A DNA stretch of 5,495 bases from Bacteroidota bacterium (GTDB lineage: Bacteria > Bacteroidota > Bacteroidia > Flavobacteriales > Flavobacteriaceae): contig JAJYSO010000143.1 in the NCBI GenBank assembly GCA_021793535.1, forward strand, positions 1-5,495. Direction: 5' to 3'. Shown in pieces: positions 1 through 5,495 of this stretch. Below the pieces are notes generated by a model, which was not told where the DNA came from, made no database searches, and was given only the letters and a program-made list of their open reading frames with translations. The translations under genes were made by a program, and so were the position numbers. The stretch's first letter is position 1. Each line of letters starts with the position of its first letter.

Positions 1-711
1 CAACATCCCAAAACCAAGCAAAATGTGCATCCCATCAATCTGGAAGCCATTGAAGCGCAGTTTTCAGCCGCACATCAACGCACAGGGGTGGATGCCGTTA
101 AAACGGGCATGCTTTTTTCACAAGATGTTATTGTAAAGGTCGCTCAGCTCTTGGCAAAAGAGAGCTATACAAATATCGTCGTAGATCCTGTAATGGTAGG
201 AAAGCTAGGAAAATTAGATGCTAAGCTCTTAAAGGACGAAGCAATAGAAGCCTTAAAGGAAAAGTTATTTCCCCTGGCCAGTTTGATTATGCCCAACATG
301 TTGGAGGCTTCTCTTCTTCTCGATGAGCGCCCTATAAAATCAATCAAGGATATGAAAAATGCGGCGCTTACCTTATATCGTATGGGACCTAAAAATGTGT
401 TGATAAAAGGAGGACGTCTGGATGGTCATGCTACCGATGTTTTATTTGATGGTCAATCTTTCTGGCTCTTCGAAACTCCACGCATCCCGACGCTTAACAC
501 AAGCGGAGCGGGGGACACAATTTCCGCGGCGGCAACAGCTTTTCTGGCTCAAGGATACGCCATGGTCAAAAGTATAGAGAAGGCTAAACAATTTGTAACC
601 CAAGCCATTGCCCATAGTTTTTCTTACCAAAAAAAGGTGGGACCCGTCAATCAATTTGCCAACCGATCGGGTGCTGAATTGCAACTTAACGTGCTTCAAG
701 AAAAAAGTTAG
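1..711 (+). CDS. thiD: ThiD-like hydroxymethylpyrimidine/phosphomethylpyrimidine kinase, N-terminus missing
   Basis: ThiD phosphorylates 4-amino-5-hydroxymethyl-2-methylpyrimidine and then its monophosphate in the cytoplasm, supplying the pyrimidine half of thiamine; close relatives act as pyridoxine kinases. The frame is open to base 1 and 236 codons are visible. ThiD is usually about 265-270 residues, so roughly 30-40 N-terminal residues with the first substrate-binding strand are cut off. A GTG at 25 is not the start, because family-like sequence (TKQN then VHP) continues upstream of it. Counting from that GTG, family marks are VKTGML (25-30), DPVM (54-57, with VGK following), a PN plus LEA segment (90-95), KGG (128-130), the ATP/anion-hole loop GAGDT (161-165) and GPVN near the C-terminus (206-209). 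The loop has Asp where most ThiD proteins have Cys (GTGCT); this is the usual residue of the wider ribokinase family and leaves room for a B6-kinase role. No other thi gene is visible. Confidence 0.85.
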   Translation, partial: QHPKTKQNVHPINLEAIEAQFSAAHQRTGVDAVKTGMLFSQDVIVKVAQLLAKESYTNIVVDPVMVGKLGKLDAKLLKDEAIEALKEKLFPLASLIMPNMLEASLLLDERPIKSIKDMKNAALTLYRMGPKNVLIKGGRLDGHATDVLFDGQSFWLFETPRIPTLNTSGAGDTISAAATAFLAQGYAMVKSIEKAKQFVTQAIAHSFSYQKKVGPVNQFANRSGAELQLNVLQEKS

Positions 712-724
712 CGAGACGCTTTTA
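701..724 (+). terminator. Weak candidate terminator at the thiD stop codon
   Basis: A short hairpin AGCG-AGA-CGCT (710-720) overlaps the TAG stop. It is preceded by a run of six A (701-706) and its T-side continues into TTTT (720-723). The stem is only 4 bp, so termination would be inefficient. It is listed because it sits exactly at the gene end and nothing better is seen before the next gene. Confidence 0.3.
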
Positions 725-875
725 GCCGGTGGAAGAGCAATAAAGAGCTGTAGTATTTTAATCCCTTTCTACATTTTTGATAAAGATGGCAATTAACTTG
801 TCCCTTTTTTAAATCGGAGTAGGATCGTTATGGCGAATAAACCTATTTTTTTATATAAAATTGAAAAGATAGATT

Positions 876-883
876 TATATTTG
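876..883 (+). promoter_or_regulatory. Candidate Bacteroidota -7 element (TATATTTG)
   Basis: TATATTTG matches the Bacteroidota sigma consensus TAnnTTTG exactly. It ends 5 bp before the ATG at 889, so a transcript from it would start at or within a few bases of the start codon, giving an almost leaderless mRNA. I do not find a good TTG-type -33 element at the usual 17-23 bp distance, so this may be a chance match in AT-rich DNA. The rest of the gap from 725 to 875 shows no convincing feature. Confidence 0.3.
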
Positions 884-888
884 GTACC

Positions 889-1245
889 ATGAGAAGAAAT
901 AATTACTTCGCGTTGCCCTTTATCATATTTGGACTGGTTTGGGCATTGGGCGGTATATATACTCCGGATAAAGCACCAGAAAAAAAGTCTACTGCTGAAA
1001 ATTTTGACTTCGGACAAAACCTTTCTCACGATTCTCATCATGAAATTCTCATTGAGCCCAATACCTTTTCTTCTTCTACTCCATCTCGTGTTTATCCTGA
1101 AGTCAGTAAAAAAAATACGCTTTCAGGGATAGTCCCTAAACTAGTATGGCCGAAGGTTAAAATTCGGATTCAAGAAGCGGTGTACCATTCTACTGCTCAA
1201 GGATACCTCAGAAACATCATCTTTCCATTTCACTCTTTCTGGTAA
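889..1245 (+). CDS. Hypothetical small membrane-anchored or exported protein
   Basis: I do not recognise this 118-residue protein. It starts with a basic MRRNN, followed by a hydrophobic segment at about residues 6-23 (ALPFIIFGLVWALGG) that would act as an uncleaved signal anchor or a signal peptide without a clear cleavage site. There is no lipobox cysteine. The rest (24-118) is polar and rich in Ser, Pro, Lys and His, including a His/Asp/Ser patch (SHDSHH, 46-51), with no catalytic motif, and it ends in an aromatic tail (FPFHSFW). Topology would place this part outside the inner membrane. ATG 889 is chosen because it directly precedes the charged N-terminus. It stands alone, 177 bp after thiD and 203 bp before nhaD, in the same direction. 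It could be a lineage-specific envelope protein; a spurious ORF cannot be excluded, although the anchor-like N-terminus argues for a real gene. Confidence 0.55.
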   Translation: MRRNNYFALPFIIFGLVWALGGIYTPDKAPEKKSTAENFDFGQNLSHDSHHEILIEPNTFSSSTPSRVYPEVSKKNTLSGIVPKLVWPKVKIRIQEAVYHSTAQGYLRNIIFPFHSFW

Positions 1246-1285
1246 CCCGAGTATTGCCAAAATCAAGTCCTTAATTACTTATTCG

Positions 1286-1319
1286 ATAAAAGCGATTGCT
1301 TTTATAAAGTGATTTTTTT
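1286..1319 (+). terminator. AT-rich hairpin with T-run after the hypothetical gene
   Basis: ATAAAAGC (1286-1293) and GCTTTTAT (1298-1305) form a perfect 8-bp stem around a GATT tetraloop. A run of seven T lies at 1313-1319, separated from the stem by 7 bp. The A-tract/GC/loop/GC/T-tract shape resembles terminators common in Bacteroidota and would work in either orientation. It lies 40 bp after the preceding stop codon. The AT-rich stem and displaced T-run make it weaker than the two terminators further right. Confidence 0.5.
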
Positions 1320-1379
1320 ACCCAACAACCTCCTCTGGTTTTTAGGTGCCTCAAGGATACTCCTTATTCAATTTTAACC

Positions 1380-1439
1380 ATGGAGTGCCACAGCAATCTT
1401 TTCTTTTCAAGCATAGGCATTCTTGCACAACTTATTTAA
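1380..1439 (+). CDS. Possible 19-residue leader ORF before nhaD
   Basis: An ATG at 1380 opens 19 codons (MECHSNLFF through LAQLI) and stops at TAA 1437-1439, 9 bp before the nhaD ATG and in the same frame. The peptide is mostly hydrophobic in its second half. There is no conserved motif and no Shine-Dalgarno sequence, but Bacteroidota often lack one. It could be a leader peptide influencing nhaD translation, or simply chance. I include it because of its position, not because of any recognised function. Confidence 0.15.
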   Translation: MECHSNLFFSSIGILAQLI

Positions 1440-1448
1440 AATAAAAAC

Positions 1449-2816
1449 ATGGAAATACTTGTATTACTACTATTTTTTGCCGGCTACACTGCCATTGTAA
1501 TGGAACATCAGCTGAAACTGGACAAGCTTATCCCGGCGCTTTTGATGATGGTGTTGGCTTGGGTGGCCATTTCTCTGGGATTGGATCAGATCCAATATTG
1601 GTTCACTTCAGAAGAAGGTCTGTTTACCCTCACATCGGATGACAATCGGATGGCTTTATTAAAGTCTGCTTTAAACGCACATTTTGAAGAGACTGCAGAA
1701 ATTTTAATCTTTTTGATAGGCGCCATGACCATCGTGGAATTGGTAGACTATTTTAATGGGTTTTCTGTCATTAAAGGCTTTGTTAAAACAAACAAAAAGC
1801 GAACACTCCTCTGGGTCATTGCCGGCTTGGCCTATATTTTATCATCCATTATAGACAATTTAACAGCCACAATTGTACTCATTACCATTTTGCGAAAATT
1901 ACTGGCCAACCACAACGATAGAATGTGGTTTGCAGGCATCATCATCATAGCAGCAAATGCAGGCGGCGCTTGGTCTCCTATCGGAGATGTCACCACTACG
2001 ATGCTCTGGATTGGTGACAAAGTAACCGCTCAAAAATTAATGGAGTATATTTTCATTCCTTCCCTGTTCTGTGTGGGCATTCCCACTTTAATCGCCAGTT
2101 TTTTAAAACCCTTTCAAGGAAATTTCGAGTTGCCTGAGGAAGAACCAGTGAACCGAAATGCCAAAATAATGCTGTATTTGGGGTTGGGAATGATCATTTT
2201 TGTTCCTGTATTAAAGATGCTGACTAATCTTCCTCCCTATCTTGGGATGATGTTCTCTCTAGCGGTGGTTGCCACCGTAGCTGAAATTAAAACCCGACAA
2301 GAACGAGCCCTCGTACTGGATACCGAACTGGGACTACAAGAAATGCCCTTGGAAAACTCATCCGAGATTTCTACTGTTCACAAAAATCCCACTTATCACG
2401 CATTATCCAGAATAGAAATGCCATCCATCTTATTCTTCTTGGGGATTTTAATGGCCGTTGGGGCACTGGAATCCTTAGGAATCATTATTCAGTTTGGAGA
2501 AACAGTAAGTGCAAATATCGGAGAAGACTTCTTTGTCATCATATTAGGGTTTGCCTCTGCCATTATCGACAACGTTCCGTTAGTGGCCGCTTCAATGGGT
2601 ATGTTTAATGACCCTATCGATGCTGATGTGTGGCATTTAATCGCATATTCTGCCGGTACTGGCGGTTCTTTATTGATCATTGGTTCCGCCGCAGGAGTAG
2701 TGGCCATGGGAATGGAAAAAATACCATTCTTTTGGTATTTCAAAAAGATTTCATGGTTGGCCTTACTTGGTTTTTTGGGAGGTACGGCATTTTTCTTTAT
2801 AGAATCCATTTTCTAA
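1449..2816 (+). CDS. nhaD: NhaD-type Na+/H+ antiporter
   Basis: NhaD proteins of the ion transporter superfamily sit in the inner membrane and exchange cytoplasmic Na+ or Li+ for protons, giving salt and alkali tolerance. The 455 residues are of family length and almost entirely hydrophobic helices. The family signature is clear: an IDN motif in a helix (I135-D136-N137), followed by NAGGAWSPIGDVTTTMLW-type sequence (about 170-187, with D180 and T182-T184). The second half repeats the layout: IDNVP at 373-377 and a Gly/Ser-rich stretch SAGTGGS (401-407). The repeated IDN motifs fit two homologous halves. A polar, acidic linker at about 281-322 separates the halves. The ATG at 1449 follows an A-rich AAAATAAAAAC stretch typical of Bacteroidota starts and begins directly with the first membrane helix. 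It is likely a single-gene unit, with a 203-bp upstream gap and its own terminator downstream. Ion specificity cannot be read from sequence. Confidence 0.94.
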   Translation: MEILVLLLFFAGYTAIVMEHQLKLDKLIPALLMMVLAWVAISLGLDQIQYWFTSEEGLFTLTSDDNRMALLKSALNAHFEETAEILIFLIGAMTIVELVDYFNGFSVIKGFVKTNKKRTLLWVIAGLAYILSSIIDNLTATIVLITILRKLLANHNDRMWFAGIIIIAANAGGAWSPIGDVTTTMLWIGDKVTAQKLMEYIFIPSLFCVGIPTLIASFLKPFQGNFELPEEEPVNRNAKIMLYLGLGMIIFVPVLKMLTNLPPYLGMMFSLAVVATVAEIKTRQERALVLDTELGLQEMPLENSSEISTVHKNPTYHALSRIEMPSILFFLGILMAVGALESLGIIIQFGETVSANIGEDFFVIILGFASAIIDNVPLVAASMGMFNDPIDADVWHLIAYSAGTGGSLLIIGSAAGVVAMGMEKIPFFWYFKKISWLALLGFLGGTAFFFIESIF

Positions 2817-2832
2817 ATTCTCCAGTTTTAAT

Positions 2833-2857
2833 AACCCCGCAAATCAAAGCGGGGTTT
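2833..2857 (+). terminator. Intrinsic terminator after nhaD
   Basis: AACCCCGC (2833-2840) pairs perfectly with GCGGGGTT (2849-2856) around the loop AAATCAAA, giving an 8-bp GC-rich stem flanked by A on the left and TTT on the right. It starts 17 bp after the nhaD stop codon. This is a standard rho-independent terminator shape, though with a short T-tract. The remaining bases up to 2986 hold no other feature that I can support. Confidence 0.8.
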
Positions 2858-2986
2858 GATCTAAAAAGGGGAGGGCTTATCCTACAGATGCATGTCAAAA
2901 GTGGTTTGTAAGATCATATTTTATAACATTCAGGCAATTTATGAGTTCATTTTTCGTTTGATAAGTACCCTTAAAAAACAATAAAA

Positions 2987-3367
2987 ATGAACCTTAAAAT
3001 ACTAAGCCGTTTGACAATTTTGTTCTTTTGTACACTCTTGTGGAGTTGTACAAATTCAGAATATGACAACGTGAATCAACAGGACCCCGAAAAAGAATGT
3101 TCCCTCCATCTATACGATAATGACAAGCTCTCAGGGGAAAATGTAGTCATTGATCAACCGGGTAATTATCCCGATTTGGACAATCTACCAGGAGCCGATG
3201 GAAAAAACTGGACGGATGAAGCGGATTCCTTTAGGGTTGGAAAAGAAGCGGTCGTAACCGTTTGGACAGCTCGGAATTTTGAAGGAGATTCAACCGTTTA
3301 TACGGCCGGGGAATATCCCGAGGCTAAAGAGCCTTCTTCACTTAAATTAAATTGTTCCAGAAATTAA
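2987..3367 (+). CDS. Secreted lipoprotein with beta/gamma-crystallin-like Greek-key domain
   Basis: This 126-residue protein has a type II signal peptide: basic N-terminus, hydrophobic core (9-18) and lipobox L18-W19-S20-C21, so C21 should be lipidated and the protein anchored in the envelope. After a short polar linker the domain runs from about residue 37 to 123. It contains two copies of the Greek-key hallmark, an aromatic residue followed seven positions later by Gly: Y43...G50 (YDNDKLSG) and W93...G100 (WTARNFEG). Each is followed by a Ser-containing strand (DEADSF at 77-82, and PSSL at 116-119). In crystallin domains such N/D-N/D-x-x-S/T-S stretches bind calcium; here both are imperfect, so calcium binding is uncertain. 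C38 and C123 bracket the domain and could form a disulfide. The ATG lies in an A-rich ACAATAAAAATG context. The gene has its own terminators before and after it. Its role is unknown; a structural or stress-related envelope function is inference only. Confidence 0.8.
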   Translation: MNLKILSRLTILFFCTLLWSCTNSEYDNVNQQDPEKECSLHLYDNDKLSGENVVIDQPGNYPDLDNLPGADGKNWTDEADSFRVGKEAVVTVWTARNFEGDSTVYTAGEYPEAKEPSSLKLNCSRN

Positions 3368-3435
3368 AAGAGTAAGCAACCCTACCGCTTTAAATAAGGC
3401 GAATACAGCAATAGAATCTGTTTGTCCTCTACAAT

Positions 3436-3474
3436 AGCGTCATTTTAGCACTGTTAAAATGACGCTTTTTCTTT
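3436..3474 (+). terminator. Strong intrinsic terminator after the lipoprotein gene
   Basis: AGCGTCATTTTA (3436-3447) and TAAAATGACGCT (3455-3466) form a perfect 12-bp stem with a 7-base loop, followed by TTTTTCTTT (3466-3474). It is the longest perfect inverted repeat I found in the window. It lies 68 bp after the lipoprotein stop codon, so the mRNA has a 3' untranslated region of roughly 100 bases. It should isolate the phosphorylase gene from upstream transcription. Confidence 0.87.
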
Positions 3475-3506
3475 AAGAAAAGAGAAGCTTTGCGGTAAGC
3501 ATATAC

Positions 3507-3518
3507 TTTTAATTAAAA
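3507..3518. repeat. AT palindrome TTTTAATTAAAA upstream of the phosphorylase gene
   Basis: TTTTAATTAAAA is a perfect 12-bp palindrome, about 100 bp before the phosphorylase start and after the strong terminator. It could be an operator half-site pair, an upstream AT element of a promoter, or chance in AT-rich DNA. No regulator can be named from it. Confidence 0.3.
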
Positions 3519-3520
3519 AG

Positions 3521-3552
3521 GAGAAGTACGGGGTTAACACCCTACACTTTTT
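3521..3552 (+). promoter_or_regulatory. Imperfect hairpin with T-run in the leader of the phosphorylase gene
   Basis: The core stem is GGGT (3531-3534) with ACCC (3539-3542), loop TAAC, extended by a G-T wobble. After a 2x2 internal loop a second stem follows: AAGT (3524-3527) with ACTT (3546-3549), extended by G-T and A-T pairs. The right arm runs into five T (3548-3552). The shape resembles an attenuator or weak terminator, and GTTAAC at its tip is itself palindromic, so an operator is also possible. It ends 64 bp before the phosphorylase ATG. No known riboswitch class is recognised. No good TAnnTTTG match is present nearby; CATCTTTG at 3588-3595 differs by one base and lacks a -33 partner. 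Confidence 0.3.
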
Positions 3553-3616
3553 AAACGAAATACAATCGATATTCCCGTTTAAATCCTCATCTTTGACGTT
3601 TTAAAACCCGACACAC

Positions 3617-4510
3617 ATGGCCATAAAAGCCTCTGAACTTATTTTAAACCCCGATGGCAGTATATACCATTTGAACCTCAAACCTGAGCAATTGGCAAAC
3701 ACTATTCTTACCGTCGGTGATCCTGACCGAGTGGATAAAATCACCCAATTTTTTGACCAAGTCGAATGTAAAGTTCGAAAAAGGGAATTTCATACCCAGA
3801 CCGGAACTTTCAAGGGAAAGCGGATCAGTGTAGTCTCTACCGGTATTGGGACCGACAATATCGACATTGTCTTTAACGAGTTAGATGCCTTGGTCAATAT
3901 CGATTTTCACACCCGGGAAGTCAAGCAAAAGCTAACCTCCTTGGAAATCATCCGCATTGGAACTTCAGGCTCCTTACAGGCGGATATCCCCATTGACTCT
4001 TTTTTGATTTCTTCCGCCGCCATCGGCTTCGACAGCTTGTGGTATTATTATAAACACAATGCGGAGCAGAATCCGGAATTCACGCAAAACCTAGAGCGGT
4101 ATTTACAGCTCCACCCCAAAAAATCAAAGCCTTATTTTGTCCAGGCAGACGCCCACTTGTTAAAGCTATTTTCTGACCGAGATACCTACCGGGGTATTAC
4201 GGCTACAAATGTCGGGTTTTACGGCCCTCAAGGTCGGGTACTCAGGGCACAACCTCAGGACGAAGACTTGGTCAATCGCTTGGCTAACTTTAATTTTGAA
4301 CATAAGGTGGTGACCAACATGGAAATGGAAACCAGCGGAATTTATGCAATGGCCTCCATTTTAGGGCATCGTGCTCTTTCGACAAACGCCATTATCGCCA
4401 ATCGGGCTACAGGCGAATTCAGTAGAGACCCCATTCGAACTACCGAAAAGTTAATCCTGCATGTCCTTCAAAAGTTAAAAGAACAAGGCGACTCCTCAAA
4501 AGCCCATTGA
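3617..4510 (+). CDS. Nucleoside phosphorylase, uridine phosphorylase-like
   Basis: Enzymes of this PNP/UDP family cleave nucleosides with phosphate to free base and ribose-1-phosphate in the cytoplasm, for nucleoside salvage. The 297-residue protein shows the family motifs in order: GDPDR (34-38, phosphate loop), KREF (55-58, matching the arginine that reaches across the dimer), STGIGTDN (74-81), RIGTSGSLQ (113-121, phosphate and ribose binding), FYGPQGR (201-207) and NMEMETSG (234-241, the ribose-binding Met-Glu). Q205 and R207 align with the Gln and Arg that recognise the uracil ring in E. coli Udp, which favours pyrimidine nucleosides, but the loop differs (FYGPQ instead of FYPGQ) and the protein is about 45 residues longer than E. 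coli Udp, so substrate is not certain. The ATG at 3617 is the first start matching the usual N-terminus. The gene stands alone after a strong terminator, and its leader carries a hairpin. The next gene converges on it. Confidence 0.88.
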   Translation: MAIKASELILNPDGSIYHLNLKPEQLANTILTVGDPDRVDKITQFFDQVECKVRKREFHTQTGTFKGKRISVVSTGIGTDNIDIVFNELDALVNIDFHTREVKQKLTSLEIIRIGTSGSLQADIPIDSFLISSAAIGFDSLWYYYKHNAEQNPEFTQNLERYLQLHPKKSKPYFVQADAHLLKLFSDRDTYRGITATNVGFYGPQGRVLRAQPQDEDLVNRLANFNFEHKVVTNMEMETSGIYAMASILGHRALSTNAIIANRATGEFSRDPIRTTEKLILHVLQKLKEQGDSSKAH

Positions 4511-4533
4511 ATATCTACAGCGGTCAGGCGCAA

Positions 4534-5495
4534 TCAAGGTATTTCTAAAAAATTATCATCATATAAGGGACGAAGCGGAAATTGTGTAAACGCAGAAGGC
4601 AGGTTTCGGAAGCCCCAATTTCTAAGTGTACTATAAAACTTGCGATCCAACTGGGCGATGCGACCGGCTCGACGAGAGTTTTTAATGATATAAGCTGTAC
4701 GCCTTAGGCGACGCCGTTCAACGTTTTGAAAAGCGATTTGAAGATTGTTCCTCTCTAGTTCTTGCTTCAACACCGCCACATCTTCCACAGCCATTCCTGC
4801 ACCTTGTCCCATATTAGGGGTCGTGGCATGCGCAGCATCTCCTATCAGTAAGATACGATCAAAGAAAAAATTTTTCAATGGCGCAATGTCTTGGATGGCA
4901 TCGGAAATAATCTTTTCTTCCTGGCTATATCTCAGCAACTCAGAAACGCCATTATAGGCATGAAAATGGTTTTGCAGATCTGCTAACCCATAGCGCGTAT
5001 AGGCTCCATCTCGGGGGGTGTTCAGGCAAGCAAACCAATAGGCTCGATTTTGGCTCATCGGTTTTAAACCAAATCGTCCCTGTGGCCCCCAGAGGGCCTT
5101 TCCTGTAAAATGAAAATCCTTGGGGACTTTGGTAATACAACGCCAACAGTGGTATCCGGCATAACGCTCGTTTGATCCCGGCACCAATTTTTTTCGAATT
5201 GCAGAATGAATGCCATCCGCAGCAAGCACATAATCAAAATCGGCTGTTGTTCCATCCGAAAAGAAGAGTTGTACCTTTTCTGGTTTTAATTGGAAATTCA
5301 ACAAGCGTTTTGAAAGGTATATTTTTGTGTGCGATAAACTCGCTAAAAGTACCTTGTGGAGTTCAGCCCGGTGTACGGCATAGCTTTTATGGCCATACGT
5401 TTTTTCTAGACGGTGGGGGGCCACTCGAAAGATTATGCGACCCGAAGGATCGCAAATAGAAAATTCTTCAATGGGGCTGCCGATGGATTTGATCG
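4534..5495 (-). CDS. FAD-dependent monooxygenase (aromatic hydroxylase family), N-terminus missing
   Basis: This flavoprotein belongs to the p-hydroxybenzoate hydroxylase/zeaxanthin epoxidase-like group, which uses NAD(P)H and O2 to hydroxylate or epoxidise organic substrates. The frame is open to the right edge and shows 319 residues. A GTG at 5424 is not the start, since family-like sequence (GSPIEEF, then DPSGR) precedes it. Full-length relatives are about 370-400 residues, so the N-terminal GxGxxG dinucleotide fold is outside the window. Counting from that GTG: VHRAEL (17-22) holds the conserved Arg, DGIHSAIR (70-77) is the DG motif that contacts FAD and NAD(P)H, and GDAAHATTPNMGQGAG (195-210) with the following ED is the second FAD-binding motif. 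The rest forms the substrate domain and a C-terminal helix rich in Arg (237-253). No membrane segment is visible. It converges on the phosphorylase with a 23-bp gap and no evident terminator. Substrate cannot be predicted; neighbours give no pathway. Confidence 0.9.
   Translation of the reverse strand, partial: IKSIGSPIEEFSICDPSGRIIFRVAPHRLEKTYGHKSYAVHRAELHKVLLASLSHTKIYLSKRLLNFQLKPEKVQLFFSDGTTADFDYVLAADGIHSAIRKKLVPGSNERYAGYHCWRCITKVPKDFHFTGKALWGPQGRFGLKPMSQNRAYWFACLNTPRDGAYTRYGLADLQNHFHAYNGVSELLRYSQEEKIISDAIQDIAPLKNFFFDRILLIGDAAHATTPNMGQGAGMAVEDVAVLKQELERNNLQIAFQNVERRRLRRTAYIIKNSRRAGRIAQLDRKFYSTLRNWGFRNLPSAFTQFPLRPLYDDNFLEIP

Noticed and set aside
25..27. GTG as the start of the ThiD-like gene
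   Set aside because: The frame stays open to base 1 and the upstream residues fit the family, so the gene is cut by the window edge.
608..796. 62-codon ORF overlapping the end of thiD, as a frameshifted extension
   Set aside because: ThiD already has its expected C-terminal GPVN region and a normal stop at 711; the other frame shows no family similarity.
793..1041. 82-codon minus-strand ORF
   Set aside because: It is antisense to the anchored-protein gene, has no recognisable motif, and its composition fits a shadow of AT-rich DNA.
1352..1364. Small hairpin AAGGA-TAC-TCCTT upstream of nhaD
   Set aside because: A 5-bp stem with a 3-base loop and no T-run is common by chance and has no supporting context.
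2489..2809. 106-codon minus-strand ORF inside nhaD
   Set aside because: It lies wholly within a clear antiporter gene and shows no domain; it reads as an antisense shadow.
2953..2960. TTCGTTTG as a -7 promoter element for the lipoprotein gene
   Set aside because: It misses the A of TAnnTTTG and no TTG-type -33 element is found at the right distance.
5422..5424. GTG as the start of the monooxygenase
   Set aside because: The frame is open to the right edge with family-like sequence upstream, and the FAD-binding N-terminal motif would be missing if this were the start.
5172..5459. 95-codon plus-strand ORF inside the monooxygenase
   Set aside because: It is antisense to well-conserved FAD-binding sequence and has no protein-like features of its own.

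Overview
The window looks like ordinary chromosomal housekeeping and accessory DNA from a member of the Bacteroidota, most likely a flavobacterium-like marine or salt-exposed organism. The evidence is the A-rich start contexts without a Shine-Dalgarno sequence (AATAAAAACATG before the antiporter, ACAATAAAAATG before the lipoprotein), a Bacteroidota-type -7 sequence (TATATTTG), moderate AT richness, and the protein types present. The taxonomic call is inference from style; nothing in the window fixes a genus.

Layout. From the left edge, a ThiD-like kinase of thiamine or vitamin B6 metabolism runs rightward and lacks its N-terminus (1-711). After 177 bp comes a small membrane-anchored or exported protein of unknown function (889-1245), followed by an AT-rich hairpin. 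An NhaD-type Na+/H+ antiporter (1449-2816) ends at a clear intrinsic terminator. A small secreted lipoprotein with a beta/gamma-crystallin-like Greek-key domain (2987-3367) is followed by the strongest terminator in the window. A nucleoside phosphorylase of the uridine phosphorylase family (3617-4510) is preceded by an AT palindrome and an imperfect hairpin with a T-run. It converges, with only 23 bp between stop codons, on a leftward FAD-dependent aromatic-type monooxygenase whose N-terminus lies beyond the right edge (4534-5495).

How the genes work together. Gaps of 170-250 bp and separate terminators suggest that most of these genes are single transcription units, not one operon. There is no shared pathway: vitamin-cofactor kinase, cation antiport, envelope lipoprotein, nucleoside salvage and flavin oxygenation sit next to each other. 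I see no mobile element, CRISPR array, tRNA, rRNA or phage gene.

Novelty. I do not see a new multi-gene system. The most interesting points are the beta/gamma-crystallin-like lipoprotein, the Asp in place of the usual Cys in the catalytic loop of the ThiD-like kinase, the leader structure before the nucleoside phosphorylase, and a possible 19-codon leader ORF just before nhaD.
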